64,000 nt of DNA from Micromonospora cathayae (GTDB lineage: Bacteria > Actinomycetota > Actinomycetes > Mycobacteriales > Micromonosporaceae). Positions 44,402 to 52,333 of this stretch are shown one piece after another (positions within the stretch are counted from its first letter, which is position 1; every line of letters begins with the position of its first letter). The DNA is taken from positions 6,539,001 to 6,603,000 of the forward strand of contig NZ_CP118615.1 in assembly GCF_028993575.1 (NCBI RefSeq), in the 5' to 3' direction. A model generated the notes under the pieces. That model did not search any database. It was not told where the DNA came from and saw only the letters and a list, made by a program, of their open reading frames with translations. The translations under genes and the position numbers were made by a program.

Positions 44402-45070
44402 ATGACCACAAGTCCGATACCGGCCACCCGTACCAAGGTCCTCCTTGTGGACGATCATGACCTGATCCGTAAGGGTCTGCGGCACGCCTTCGAGCGGGAC
44501 CGGCAGTTCGAGGTCGTCGGCGAGGCCGCCACCGCCGCCGAGGGGGTGCGTCAGGCCGGCGCGCTCCAGCCCGACGTGGTGATCATGGATCTGCGCCTGC
44601 CGGACGGCAGCGGCCTGGAGGCCACCCGGGCGCTGCGCAAGTCCAGCGCCTCGATGGGCATCGTCGTGCTCACCATGTACGCCGGCGACGACCAGCTGTT
44701 CGGGGCGCTGGAGGCCGGCGCGAGCGCGTTCGTGCCGAAGACCGCGCCGGCCGACGAGGTGGTGGCCGCCGCCCGGCACGCCGCCTCCTCCCCCAGCGCG
44801 TTCACCGCCGCCGACCTGGCCGAGGCGATGAAGCGCCGGCTGGCCCCGTCCGGCCCGCAGCTCTCCCCCCGCGAGGGCCAGGTGCTGCGGCTGCTCGCCG
44901 ACGGGATGAGCGTGGCCGGCATCGCCAAGCAGCTCTTCGTCAGCGAGTCCACCGCCAAGACGCACATCTCGAAGCTGTACGAGAAGCTCGGCGCGGCCAA
45001 CCGGGCCCAGGCCCTGATGACCGCCCTGCGGTTGGGTCTGCTGGAGGCCCCGGACGCCCCCAAGTTCTGA
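44402..45070 (+). CDS. NarL/LuxR-family response regulator
   Basis: 222 aa. The receiver domain has the acidic pair VDDHD, phospho-acceptor D63 in IMDLRLPDGSG, and the late Thr/Lys (VVLTMYA; FVPKTAP). A LuxR-type helix-turn-helix follows (LSPREGQVLRLLADGMSVAGIAKQLFVSESTAKTHI). It is the cognate partner of the kinase at 42706. The strong hairpin at 45091 ends the unit. Confidence 0.95.
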   Translation: MTTSPIPATRTKVLLVDDHDLIRKGLRHAFERDRQFEVVGEAATAAEGVRQAGALQPDVVIMDLRLPDGSGLEATRALRKSSASMGIVVLTMYAGDDQLFGALEAGASAFVPKTAPADEVVAAARHAASSPSAFTAADLAEAMKRRLAPSGPQLSPREGQVLRLLADGMSVAGIAKQLFVSESTAKTHISKLYEKLGAANRAQALMTALRLGLLEAPDAPKF

Positions 45071-45090
45071 TCCGTCCGCACCGTCGACCT

Positions 45091-45135
45091 GGAGGTTCGC
45101 GTCCCGCCCGGCTGCCGGCCGGGACGCGAACCTCC
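45091..45135 (+). terminator. Terminator of two-component operon
   Basis: Perfect 16-bp stem GGAGGTTCGCGTCCCG with a 13-base loop, 20 bases past the response-regulator stop. Confidence 0.85.
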
Positions 45136-45284
45136 GGCGTTCCGTACCGCGCCGGATTTCTTCCAGACGGCGCAGCAGATGAATCCGATTTGGCGCGGTC
45201 TGGTCACTCGGGCGACCAAGGGGCAGAATACGCGGGTAGCCCACGGGGCGACCGTTCTCGCGTACTTGTCAAAGGGGTAGGGCA

Positions 45285-46094
45285 ATGCGACCGGACTGGG
45301 CACCCGACATCATCGACGTCGAGCGCCCCAGCGTGGCCCGCATGTACGACTACTACCTCGGCGGCTCGCACAACTTCGCCGCCGACCGGGCCGCCGCCGC
45401 GGCGATGATGGCCGCCGTGCCGGAGGCCCCGCTGATGGCCCAGGCGAACCGGGCCTTCATGCGGCGGGCGGTGCACTTCCTCGCCGAGGCGGGCGTCCGG
45501 CAGTTCCTGGACATCGGCTCGGGGATTCCCACCGTCGGCAACGTGCACGAGATCGCCCGGCAGGTCGCGCCGGACTCCCGGGTGGTCTACGTGGACGTCG
45601 ACCCGGTCGCGGTCGCGCACAGCCGGGAGATCCTCGCCCACCAGGACGGCGCCACCGTCCTCCAGGAGGACTTCCGCCGCCCGGAGCACATCCTGGCGCA
45701 TCCCGACCTGCGTGCCCTGCTCGACCTCTCCCAGCCGGTCGCCCTGATGATCGTGGCGGTGCTGCACTTCGTCCCCGACCACGACCGTCCCGTCGAGATG
45801 CTGCGCACCCTGCGCGAGGCCCTCGCGCCCGGCAGCTACCTGGTGCTCTCCCAGGCCAGCGACGACGGCCAGTTCGGCGGCGACGCCCGGGGCGACGCCG
45901 AACGGGTCTACCGCAACACCGACAATCCGCTCGTGCTGCGCGACCGGGCCGAGTTGTCCGCGCTGTTCGCCGGCTTCGAGCTGGTCGAGCCGGGCCTGGT
46001 GTGGGTGCCGCAGTGGCGACCGGACGCGCCGGACCAGGCCGAGGACGCCGCCCGGTCGGGCTTCCTGGGCGGGGTGGGGCGGCTCGGTGGATGA
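45285..46094 (+). CDS. SAM-dependent methyltransferase, DUF574 family
   Basis: 269 aa. The family signature IDVERPSVARMYDYYLGGSHNFAADR is at the N terminus, SAM-binding motif I is FLDIGSGIPT, and VVYVDVDPVAVAHS binds the ribose. Proteins of this group are abundant in actinomycetes and lack a defined substrate. The last eight bases overlap the start of the GGDEF-EAL gene, so translation of the two is coupled and they may form a pair. Confidence 0.9.
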   Translation: MRPDWAPDIIDVERPSVARMYDYYLGGSHNFAADRAAAAAMMAAVPEAPLMAQANRAFMRRAVHFLAEAGVRQFLDIGSGIPTVGNVHEIARQVAPDSRVVYVDVDPVAVAHSREILAHQDGATVLQEDFRRPEHILAHPDLRALLDLSQPVALMIVAVLHFVPDHDRPVEMLRTLREALAPGSYLVLSQASDDGQFGGDARGDAERVYRNTDNPLVLRDRAELSALFAGFELVEPGLVWVPQWRPDAPDQAEDAARSGFLGGVGRLGG

Positions 46095-47889
46095 TCCGCC
46101 CCCGGTGACGGGGTCCCGGCCCGGCCCCGGCTCCTTCGCCCGCGCCTGGGCCAAGGCGGTCTCCGGCACCAGCTACCTGCCGGTGACCCAGGAGCAGCTG
46201 GAGATGTTCCTCCAGGGGCTCACCGAGCGGCTCGCCGCGGCGCTGCGGGCCGAGCCGTTCGACCCCCGGGTCGGGCACCAGGTGGGCATCGACCTGGTCA
46301 CCGCGCACATCGCCTCGGCCGAGGGGCTCGGCCGGACCATCGAGGTCATCCAGCTCCGGCTGCTGCACGACCTCGGGCTGGTCGCCGAGGAGGTCGAGGA
46401 CCGGATGGCCCGGCTGCTGGCGACGGTCGCCACCGGGTACGCCCGCGCGCTGCGGGACCGCACCCTGGACGCGCAGGAGTCGCTGCGCCGGGCCGCGATG
46501 GTGGCCCGCGCCCAGGCGGAACGCGCGCTGCGGGACAGCGAGGCCCGCTTCCGCCACCAGGCCACCCACGATCCGCTCACCGACCTGCCGAACCGCACCC
46601 TGTTCACCGAGCGGCTGGCCGCGGCGATCCACGGGCCGGGCCACGCCGACCACCGGGTCGGCCTCTGCTTCCTCGACCTGGACAGGTTCAAGGTGGTCAA
46701 CGACTCGCTCGGCCACCACGTCGGCGACCTGCTGCTGGTCTCGGTCGCCCGACGGCTGCGCGAGGCCGTCGGCGGTCACCTGGTGGCCCGGCTCGGCGGC
46801 GACGAGTTCGTGATCCTGGTCGAGCGGACCCGCTGCACCGACGACGTGGTCCGGGTCGCCGAGGCGGCGCTGCGGGCGATCGACCGGCCGGCCCTGGTGG
46901 ACGGGCACGAGCTGACCGTGTCGGCCAGTGTCGGCATCGTGGAACGGCCGGTCGCCGGCACCACCCCGAGCGACCTGATGCGGGCCGCCGACAGCACCCT
47001 GCACTGGGCGAAGGCCGCCGGCGGGGCCCGCTGGGAGCTGTTCGACGCCGACCGCAACCAGCAGGAACTGGCCCGGTACGCGCTCTCCGCGGCCATCCCG
47101 ACGGCGTTGGAGCGGGGCGAGTTCTACCTCGACTACCAGCCGCTGACCTCGCTGCGCGACGGCACCATGGTCGGGGTGGAGGCGCTGGTCCGGTGGCGGC
47201 ACCCCGAGCTGGGTGAGCTGCGGCCGGACCGGTTCATCGGCCTCGCCGAGGAGACCGGCCTGATCGTGCCGCTCGGCGGCTGGGTGCTGGCCGACGCGGC
47301 CCGGGAGGCGGAGAACTGGCCGGCCGGCGGGCGGCCGGCCGCGCCGTTCGTCAGCGTCAACCTGGCCGTCCGTCAGGTGCACCGGCCGGGCCTGGTCCGG
47401 CAGGTGCTCCAGGTGCTGGAGCGCACCGGGCTGCCGCCCGAACGGCTCCAGTTGGAGATCACCGAGAGCGCCATGATGAGCACCACCGGGGAACCGGTGC
47501 ACGCGCTGCGCGCCCTGGCCGACATGGGCGTCCGGATCGCCATCGACGACTTCGGCACCGGCTACTCCAACCTGGCCTACCTGCGGGACCTGCCGGTGAC
47601 CGAGCTGAAGATCGCCGGGAACTTCGTCGCCGGGCTACGGGGCTGCCCGTCCGACCCGAAGACCCGCACCGACGAGCGGATCCTCGCCTCGCTGGTCTCC
47701 CTGGCGCACGCGCTGGACCTGACCGTCACCGTCGAGGGGGTGGAGACGGCCGCCCAGGCCGACCGGCTGCGGGCGATCGGCTGTGACGCCGCGCAGGGCT
47801 GGCACTTCGGCCGGCCTGGCCCGACCGGGCAGATCCTCGACCGGCTGGACCGGGAACGGCAGGCCGCCCCACTGTTCATCCCCCGCTGA
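46087..47889 (+). CDS. GGDEF-EAL cyclic-di-GMP turnover protein
   Basis: 600 aa, soluble. A helical N-terminal sensor-like region (about 1-155) is followed by the GGDEF domain with an intact LGGDEFVILV active site, about 225-240. The RxxD inhibitory site normally found just before it is not there: the equivalent residues read VGGH. The EAL domain (about 330-600) keeps EALVRW, ITESAMM, IDDFGTGYS, EGVET and the late Gln (AAQGWHFGRP), but KID is KIA. Net activity could be synthesis, hydrolysis or both. GTG start overlaps the methyltransferase stop. Confidence 0.93.
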   Translation: MDDPPPVTGSRPGPGSFARAWAKAVSGTSYLPVTQEQLEMFLQGLTERLAAALRAEPFDPRVGHQVGIDLVTAHIASAEGLGRTIEVIQLRLLHDLGLVAEEVEDRMARLLATVATGYARALRDRTLDAQESLRRAAMVARAQAERALRDSEARFRHQATHDPLTDLPNRTLFTERLAAAIHGPGHADHRVGLCFLDLDRFKVVNDSLGHHVGDLLLVSVARRLREAVGGHLVARLGGDEFVILVERTRCTDDVVRVAEAALRAIDRPALVDGHELTVSASVGIVERPVAGTTPSDLMRAADSTLHWAKAAGGARWELFDADRNQQELARYALSAAIPTALERGEFYLDYQPLTSLRDGTMVGVEALVRWRHPELGELRPDRFIGLAEETGLIVPLGGWVLADAAREAENWPAGGRPAAPFVSVNLAVRQVHRPGLVRQVLQVLERTGLPPERLQLEITESAMMSTTGEPVHALRALADMGVRIAIDDFGTGYSNLAYLRDLPVTELKIAGNFVAGLRGCPSDPKTRTDERILASLVSLAHALDLTVTVEGVETAAQADRLRAIGCDAAQGWHFGRPGPTGQILDRLDRERQAAPLFIPR

Positions 47890-47920
47890 GCCGGCACGGC
47901 TGCACGCGGGGCCGCCGGCT

Positions 47921-49048
47921 TCACACTCCGTCGAGCAGGGCCGCCATCCGCTGGGCCTGGGTCTCCCAGCGCCACTCCCGCTCCACCCAGGCCCGACCCG
48001 CCGCGCCGAGCCGGCGGGCCAGCGCCGGCTCGGCGAGCAGGGTGCCCACCCGGTCGGCCAGCTGCGCCAGGTCCCGCCCGGACACCACGTGCCCGGTCTC
48101 GCCCTCCCGGACGGCGTCGGGCGCGCCGCCGGAGTCCCCGGCCACCACGGGCAGCCCGGTCGCGGACGCCTCCAGGTAGACGATGCCGAGCCCCTCCACG
48201 TCCAGCCCACGGTTACGGGTACGGCACGGCATCGCGTAGACGTCACCGGCGGCGTAGTGGGCGGGCAGCTCGGCGGCGGGGACGGTGCCGGTGAAGACCA
48301 CGTCCCGCGCCACCCCGGTCTGCCGGGCCAGCTTCTCCAGGGTGCCCCGGTACGGTCCACCGCCGACGACCAGCAGGGCCGCGTCCGGCACCCGACGGCG
48401 GATCGCCGGCAGGGCCCGGATCAGCGCGTCCTGCCCCTTGCGGGGCACCAGCCGGGACACGCAGACCACCACCGGGCGGTCGGTCAGCCCCCACCGGGCC
48501 CGGACCGCCGTGCCGTCCACGTCCGGGTGGTACGCGTCGACGTCCACGCCGGGGGCGAGCCGGCGCAGCTCGGTCAGCCCGTGCAGCGCCCTCTCCAGGC
48601 GTACCCGGGTGTAGTCGCCGAGGTAGGTGACCACGTCGGCGCCCCGGCCGATGCGGCGCAGCGCGGTCCGGGCGGCGGGCAGCGCGGCCCAGCCGACCTC
48701 GTGCCCGTGGGTCAGGGCCACCACCCGCCGGATCCCGGCCCGGCGGCGCAGCCCGGCGGCGAGCAACCCGAGCGGGGCCGCCGCGCCGAACCAGACCGTG
48801 TCACAGTCGTACCGGCGGGCCAGCGCGGCGGCCCGGCGGGCCACCAGCGGGGTCGGCAGCAGCACCCTGGTCCGTTCCCGGACCACCTCGAACGGCTGGT
48901 CGGCGTCGAACTTGGCGTCGTCGCGCCAGCTCGACGCGTAGACCACCACGGAGCCGGTGGGCTGGCGGACCGCCAGGTTGTGCACGAACGACTGGATGCC
49001 GCCGGGGCGGGGCGGGAAGTCGTTCGTGATCAGCAGGGTGCGGCTCAT
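47921..49048 (-). CDS. pimB: GT4 mannosyltransferase, PimB family
   Basis: GDP-mannose-dependent transferase of 375 aa that adds mannose to phosphatidylinositol monomannoside, an early step of PIM/lipomannan synthesis. TNDFPPRPGGIQ is the N-terminal signature of PimB (Rv2188c) and the EGLGIVYLEASA Glu-x7-Glu motif binds the sugar nucleotide. Close mycobacterial position next to fadD15 supports it, though in the present window it follows several inserted genes. Its ATG overlaps the stop of the M48 protease gene. Confidence 0.9.
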   Translation of the reverse strand: MSRTLLITNDFPPRPGGIQSFVHNLAVRQPTGSVVVYASSWRDDAKFDADQPFEVVRERTRVLLPTPLVARRAAALARRYDCDTVWFGAAAPLGLLAAGLRRRAGIRRVVALTHGHEVGWAALPAARTALRRIGRGADVVTYLGDYTRVRLERALHGLTELRRLAPGVDVDAYHPDVDGTAVRARWGLTDRPVVVCVSRLVPRKGQDALIRALPAIRRRVPDAALLVVGGGPYRGTLEKLARQTGVARDVVFTGTVPAAELPAHYAAGDVYAMPCRTRNRGLDVEGLGIVYLEASATGLPVVAGDSGGAPDAVREGETGHVVSGRDLAQLADRVGTLLAEPALARRLGAAGRAWVEREWRWETQAQRMAALLDGV

Positions 49049-50304
49049 CGGGGGGCCTTCCTGGCGTGTGCGCGGGCGGCGGCGACGCGTTCCACCATGG
49101 ACGGATGGGTCGCCGAGTAGAGGTACTCCCAGCGGGGCGGGTCGGGGTCGGCGAGGTTGGCGGTGGCGAGCCGACGCTGCATGGCCTCGAAGGTCGCCGG
49201 GTCACCGGTGAGCGCCAGCGCGTGCGCGTCGGCCCGTGCCTCGACCAGCCGCGACACGGCCGCCTGGGCCGGCGTGGCCACCAGGCCGACCAGGGTGACC
49301 AACGCCAGCAGCAGCGGGAACGCGGTGGGTTCCCGGATCGACTCGACGCCGGCCAGGCGCAGCAGCGGCGGCCACGAGCCGACCAGGTAGAGGCCGACCA
49401 CGGCCGCCGCCGCGCCCAGCGCCCCGGTGACCGTGCCGACCAGCACGTCGTGGTGTTTGGCGTGGGACAGCTCGTGGGCGACCACGCTGGTCACCTCGGC
49501 CGGCGTCGCCTCGTGCAGCAGGGTGTCGTAGACGACCACCCGGCGGGTGGGGCCGAACCCGGAGACGTAGGCGTTGACCGCGCGGGTCCGCCGGGAGGCG
49601 TCGGCGACCAGCACGTCCCGCACCGGTACGCCGTCGCGGGCGGCCAGCTCCATCACCTCGGTCCGCAGCGGCCCGTCCGCCAGCGGGGTGAACCGGTTGA
49701 AGACCGGCTCGACCAGCACCGGCAGCACGAACGAGAGCAGCACCACCAGCCCGGCCGCGCCGGCCGCGCCGAACGCCCACCACCAGCGCGGGGCGAGCCG
49801 CAGCACGGTGTAGAAGCCGAGCAGGGCGACCGCGCCGACGATCGCGCTGAGCGCGTACGACTTGACCAGGTCGAGGGTCCAGTCGCTCCAGGTGTCGGTG
49901 CGCAGCCCGTAACGGGTGAGGACGGTCCGCCGCCAGACGGCGAACGGGAGGGTGACCAGCTCGGCGACGAGGACCACGGCCAGCCCGCCGAGCAGGGCCT
50001 GGGCGATCCAGTGCCCGCCGAAGGGGCGACCGGCCAGCTCGACCAGGCGCGCGCCCAGCGGGGTGAGGCCGAGCAGCAGCGCCACCAGCAGGCCGAGCAG
50101 CAGGGCGCTCCAGCTACCGGGGCGCAGCGCGCCGCGGAACTCCCGGGCCCGGGCGACCTGCTCGGGTGGCAGGTCCCGGAGGGCGGCGAGCTGGTCGGCG
50201 CGGGGGGCGGGCGGGCGGTGCCACGGCACCAGCAGGACGAGCGTGACCAACCCGGCGACGACCAGGACGGCGAGGGTGAGCGCCGCCCAGCCGCGCGGGC
50301 TCAC
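49045..50304 (-). CDS. M48-family membrane metalloprotease (Ste24/HtpX-like)
   Basis: Integral membrane zinc protease of 419 aa. The zinc motif HELSH in VVAHELSHAKHHD and the third ligand Glu in VEARADAHAL are intact. About seven hydrophobic helices surround them, as in Ste24-type proteases that trim prenyl-like or misfolded membrane proteins. It is co-translated with pimB (ATGA overlap); a shared role in envelope maintenance is possible. GTG start. Confidence 0.92.
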   Translation of the reverse strand: MSPRGWAALTLAVLVVAGLVTLVLLVPWHRPPAPRADQLAALRDLPPEQVARAREFRGALRPGSWSALLLGLLVALLLGLTPLGARLVELAGRPFGGHWIAQALLGGLAVVLVAELVTLPFAVWRRTVLTRYGLRTDTWSDWTLDLVKSYALSAIVGAVALLGFYTVLRLAPRWWWAFGAAGAAGLVVLLSFVLPVLVEPVFNRFTPLADGPLRTEVMELAARDGVPVRDVLVADASRRTRAVNAYVSGFGPTRRVVVYDTLLHEATPAEVTSVVAHELSHAKHHDVLVGTVTGALGAAAAVVGLYLVGSWPPLLRLAGVESIREPTAFPLLLALVTLVGLVATPAQAAVSRLVEARADAHALALTGDPATFEAMQRRLATANLADPDPPRWEYLYSATHPSMVERVAAARAHARKAPR

Positions 50305-50437
50305 CCGACCACCACGCGGTGCCGTACCCGGATCATGCCCTCACTCCCCTCGCCGTGCGCGCCCATCCTATTGCCGGGGTGACCGGCACCGGACGGCACG
50401 CCACAGTGGCGCGTACGTGACACCACCAAGGGTTGTT

Positions 50438-50470
50438 CATGGCACCATAGTGATGCCATCATGGCACCAT
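50438..50470 (+). promoter_or_regulatory. Paired operator overlapping RHH start codon
   Basis: CATGGCACCAT occurs at 50438-50448 and 50460-50470, 22 bases apart (two helical turns). ATGGCACCAT is nearly palindromic. The second copy includes the first two bases of the ATG start at 50469, and no ribosome site precedes it, so the RHH protein may repress its own leaderless mRNA. Confidence 0.65.
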
Positions 50471-50963
50471 GAACCTCACGTCGTACGTGCAGCAGCTCCG
50501 GGACGACCTGCTCTCGGCCGCCGAACTCGGCGGCGACGAGACGCGGGCCCTGGCCGAACGGTTGACCGGGCCGCTGGAGTCGGCGTTCCGCCTGGCGCTG
50601 CTGGACGCCCTCGCCGTGGCCGCCGAGGAGATCAGCCGGGAGCTGACCCCCGGCGCGGTCGAGCTGCGGCTACGCGGACGCGAACCCGAGTTCGTGGTGA
50701 CGCCACCCGCCACCGCTCCACTGCCCCCCGACGGACCGAGCGTCCCCCCGCCCGACGCCGAGGAGGGTTCGACCGCCCGGATCAACTTCCGCCTCCCCGA
50801 GCAGCTGAAGAGCCGGATCGAGCAGGCCGCCGGCCGGGAGGGGGTGTCGGTCAACGCCTGGTTGGTGCGGACCACCACCGCGGCCGTCGGCGGCACCACC
50901 CGTCCGGAAAGCCGGCGGGCCGCCCCGCCGGGCGGACAGCGCTACACCGGCTGGGCCCGCTGA
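50469..50963 (+). CDS. Ribbon-helix-helix DNA-binding protein
   Basis: 164 aa. The C-terminal part holds a ribbon-helix-helix fold of the Arc/HicB type (about 104-145, RINFRLPEQLKSRIEQAAGREGVSVNAWLV), where the strand contacts the DNA. An N-terminal helical part (1-60) and a Pro/Asp linker precede it. Operator-like repeats overlap its start codon, which argues for autoregulation. It is often annotated as a HicB-type antitoxin, but no toxin lies beside it; the following gene is a DUF4097 protein about 100 bases downstream. Confidence 0.85.
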   Translation: MNLTSYVQQLRDDLLSAAELGGDETRALAERLTGPLESAFRLALLDALAVAAEEISRELTPGAVELRLRGREPEFVVTPPATAPLPPDGPSVPPPDAEEGSTARINFRLPEQLKSRIEQAAGREGVSVNAWLVRTTTAAVGGTTRPESRRAAPPGGQRYTGWAR

Positions 50964-51064
50964 CCACCGTCCGCCCGCGGCCCACCCGGTCCCGTCCGTT
51001 CCCACCCGGGGCGGTCCGCCCACGCCGTCCGCTGATCGTCATCCACCCGTCAGGAGGTACCACC

Positions 51065-51910
51065 GTGCCCACGTTCGACACTCCCAGCCCGCTCACCGTC
51101 ACCGTCGACCTGGTCGTCGGCCACGCCCGGCTCACCGCGACCGAGCGCACCGACACCGTCGTCGAGGTCCGGCCGAGCAACACCGCCGCCGAGGCCGACG
51201 TCCGTGCCGCCGAGCAGACCCGCGTCGAGTACGCCGACGGCCACCTGCTGGTCCGCGCACCCCGGTCGCGTGGACTGGGCCTGTTCAACAAGAGCGGCTC
51301 GGTCGACGTGGTGATCGCCCTGCCGTCCGGCGCGGCGCTGACGGCCACCGGCTCGGCGGCCACGTTCCACGGCACCGGCGTGTTCGGCAGTTGCCGGCTG
51401 CGCTCCGGCGCCGGCGACATCCAGCTGGACACGTCGGCCGACCTCGACCTGCACACCGCCGCCGGTGACGTCCTGGTGGAGCGGGTCGCCGGGGACGCCC
51501 GGATCAGCACCGGGTCCGGCGACGTACGCCTGGGGGACGTCACCGGTGACGCGGTGGTGAAGAACTCCAACGGCGACAGCCGGTTGGGCGCGGTCGACGG
51601 CGAGGTACGGGTCACCTCGGCCAACGGCGACATCACGGTGGACCGGGCAGCGGGCGCGGTCACCGCCACCACCAGCAACGGCGACGTACGGATCGGTCAG
51701 GTGGCCCGCAGCACGGTGTCGGTCAGGACCGCGCGCGGCGGAATCGACGTCGGCGTGTCCACCGGCGTCCCGGCCCTGCTCGACCTGCACACCGGGCACG
51801 GCACCGTGGACAACCAACTGGAGGCGTGCGACCAGCCCGAGCAGCCCGGCCAGGCGGTCCACCTCACCGCGCGTACGTCGTACGGCGACATCGTCGTCCG
51901 GCGCCGCTGA
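51065..51910 (+). CDS. DUF4097 beta-repeat protein
   Basis: 281 aa made of short repeating strands, such as GSGDVRLGDVTGDAVV and NGDITVDRAAGAVTATTSNGDV. They form a right-handed beta-helix as in DUF4097/adhesin-like proteins. No signal peptide or transmembrane helix is seen, so it is probably cytosolic, unlike adhesins. AGGAGGT lies six bases before the GTG start. It is likely co-transcribed with the RHH regulator. Function unknown. Confidence 0.82.
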   Translation: MPTFDTPSPLTVTVDLVVGHARLTATERTDTVVEVRPSNTAAEADVRAAEQTRVEYADGHLLVRAPRSRGLGLFNKSGSVDVVIALPSGAALTATGSAATFHGTGVFGSCRLRSGAGDIQLDTSADLDLHTAAGDVLVERVAGDARISTGSGDVRLGDVTGDAVVKNSNGDSRLGAVDGEVRVTSANGDITVDRAAGAVTATTSNGDVRIGQVARSTVSVRTARGGIDVGVSTGVPALLDLHTGHGTVDNQLEACDQPEQPGQAVHLTARTSYGDIVVRRR

Positions 51911-51982
51911 CCCGCCGCACGCCAGACCGACAGCCCTCCCGTCAGGCCCGACAGCCGCACGGTCAGGCGGACAGCCCCCACG

Positions 51983-52195
51983 TCAGGCGGCCCGGCGGCG
52001 GGTGTCGCGGCGGCGGGTGGGCCGGGTCGGGGCGAGCACCTCCACCTCGAACCCGGCCCGGGTGAGGACCTCGATCGCGTGCTGCTCGGCACCGCCCAGC
52101 CCGGCCACCTGCGCCGGAGTGTCGAGCAGCACGGTGACCAGGCAGTCGGCACAACCCTCACCCCTGATCCGGCAACTGCTGCAGTCGATGAGCAC
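51983..52195 (-). CDS. Small cysteine-rich protein
   Basis: 70 aa. Four cysteines (C5, C8, C15, C18) in the first twenty residues suggest a zinc or iron site, followed by a helix and strand (EHAIEVLTRAGFEVEVL) and a basic tail RRRDTRRRAA. GTG start has GGGAGG at about five bases. Similar small genes occur next to NYN-domain genes in other actinobacteria (from memory), as here. Role unknown. Confidence 0.65.
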   Translation of the reverse strand: MLIDCSSCRIRGEGCADCLVTVLLDTPAQVAGLGGAEQHAIEVLTRAGFEVEVLAPTRPTRRRDTRRRAA

Positions 52196-52333
52196 GGCTT
52201 CCTCCCGAAGCGATGCGGCGCGGCCCCGGATCACCAGCCCGCAGCGAACCCGGCACCGTCGGTCATCACGACGGTAGGTCAGGGGTACGACAGATTCGCC
52301 CGTCCGGGGAGGATCCGGCCCCACCCGGCGTGC

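Noticed and set aside
50469..51910. Type II toxin-antitoxin system
   Set aside because: The RHH protein resembles antitoxins, but no toxin-like gene is adjacent; the partner is a DUF4097 beta-helix.
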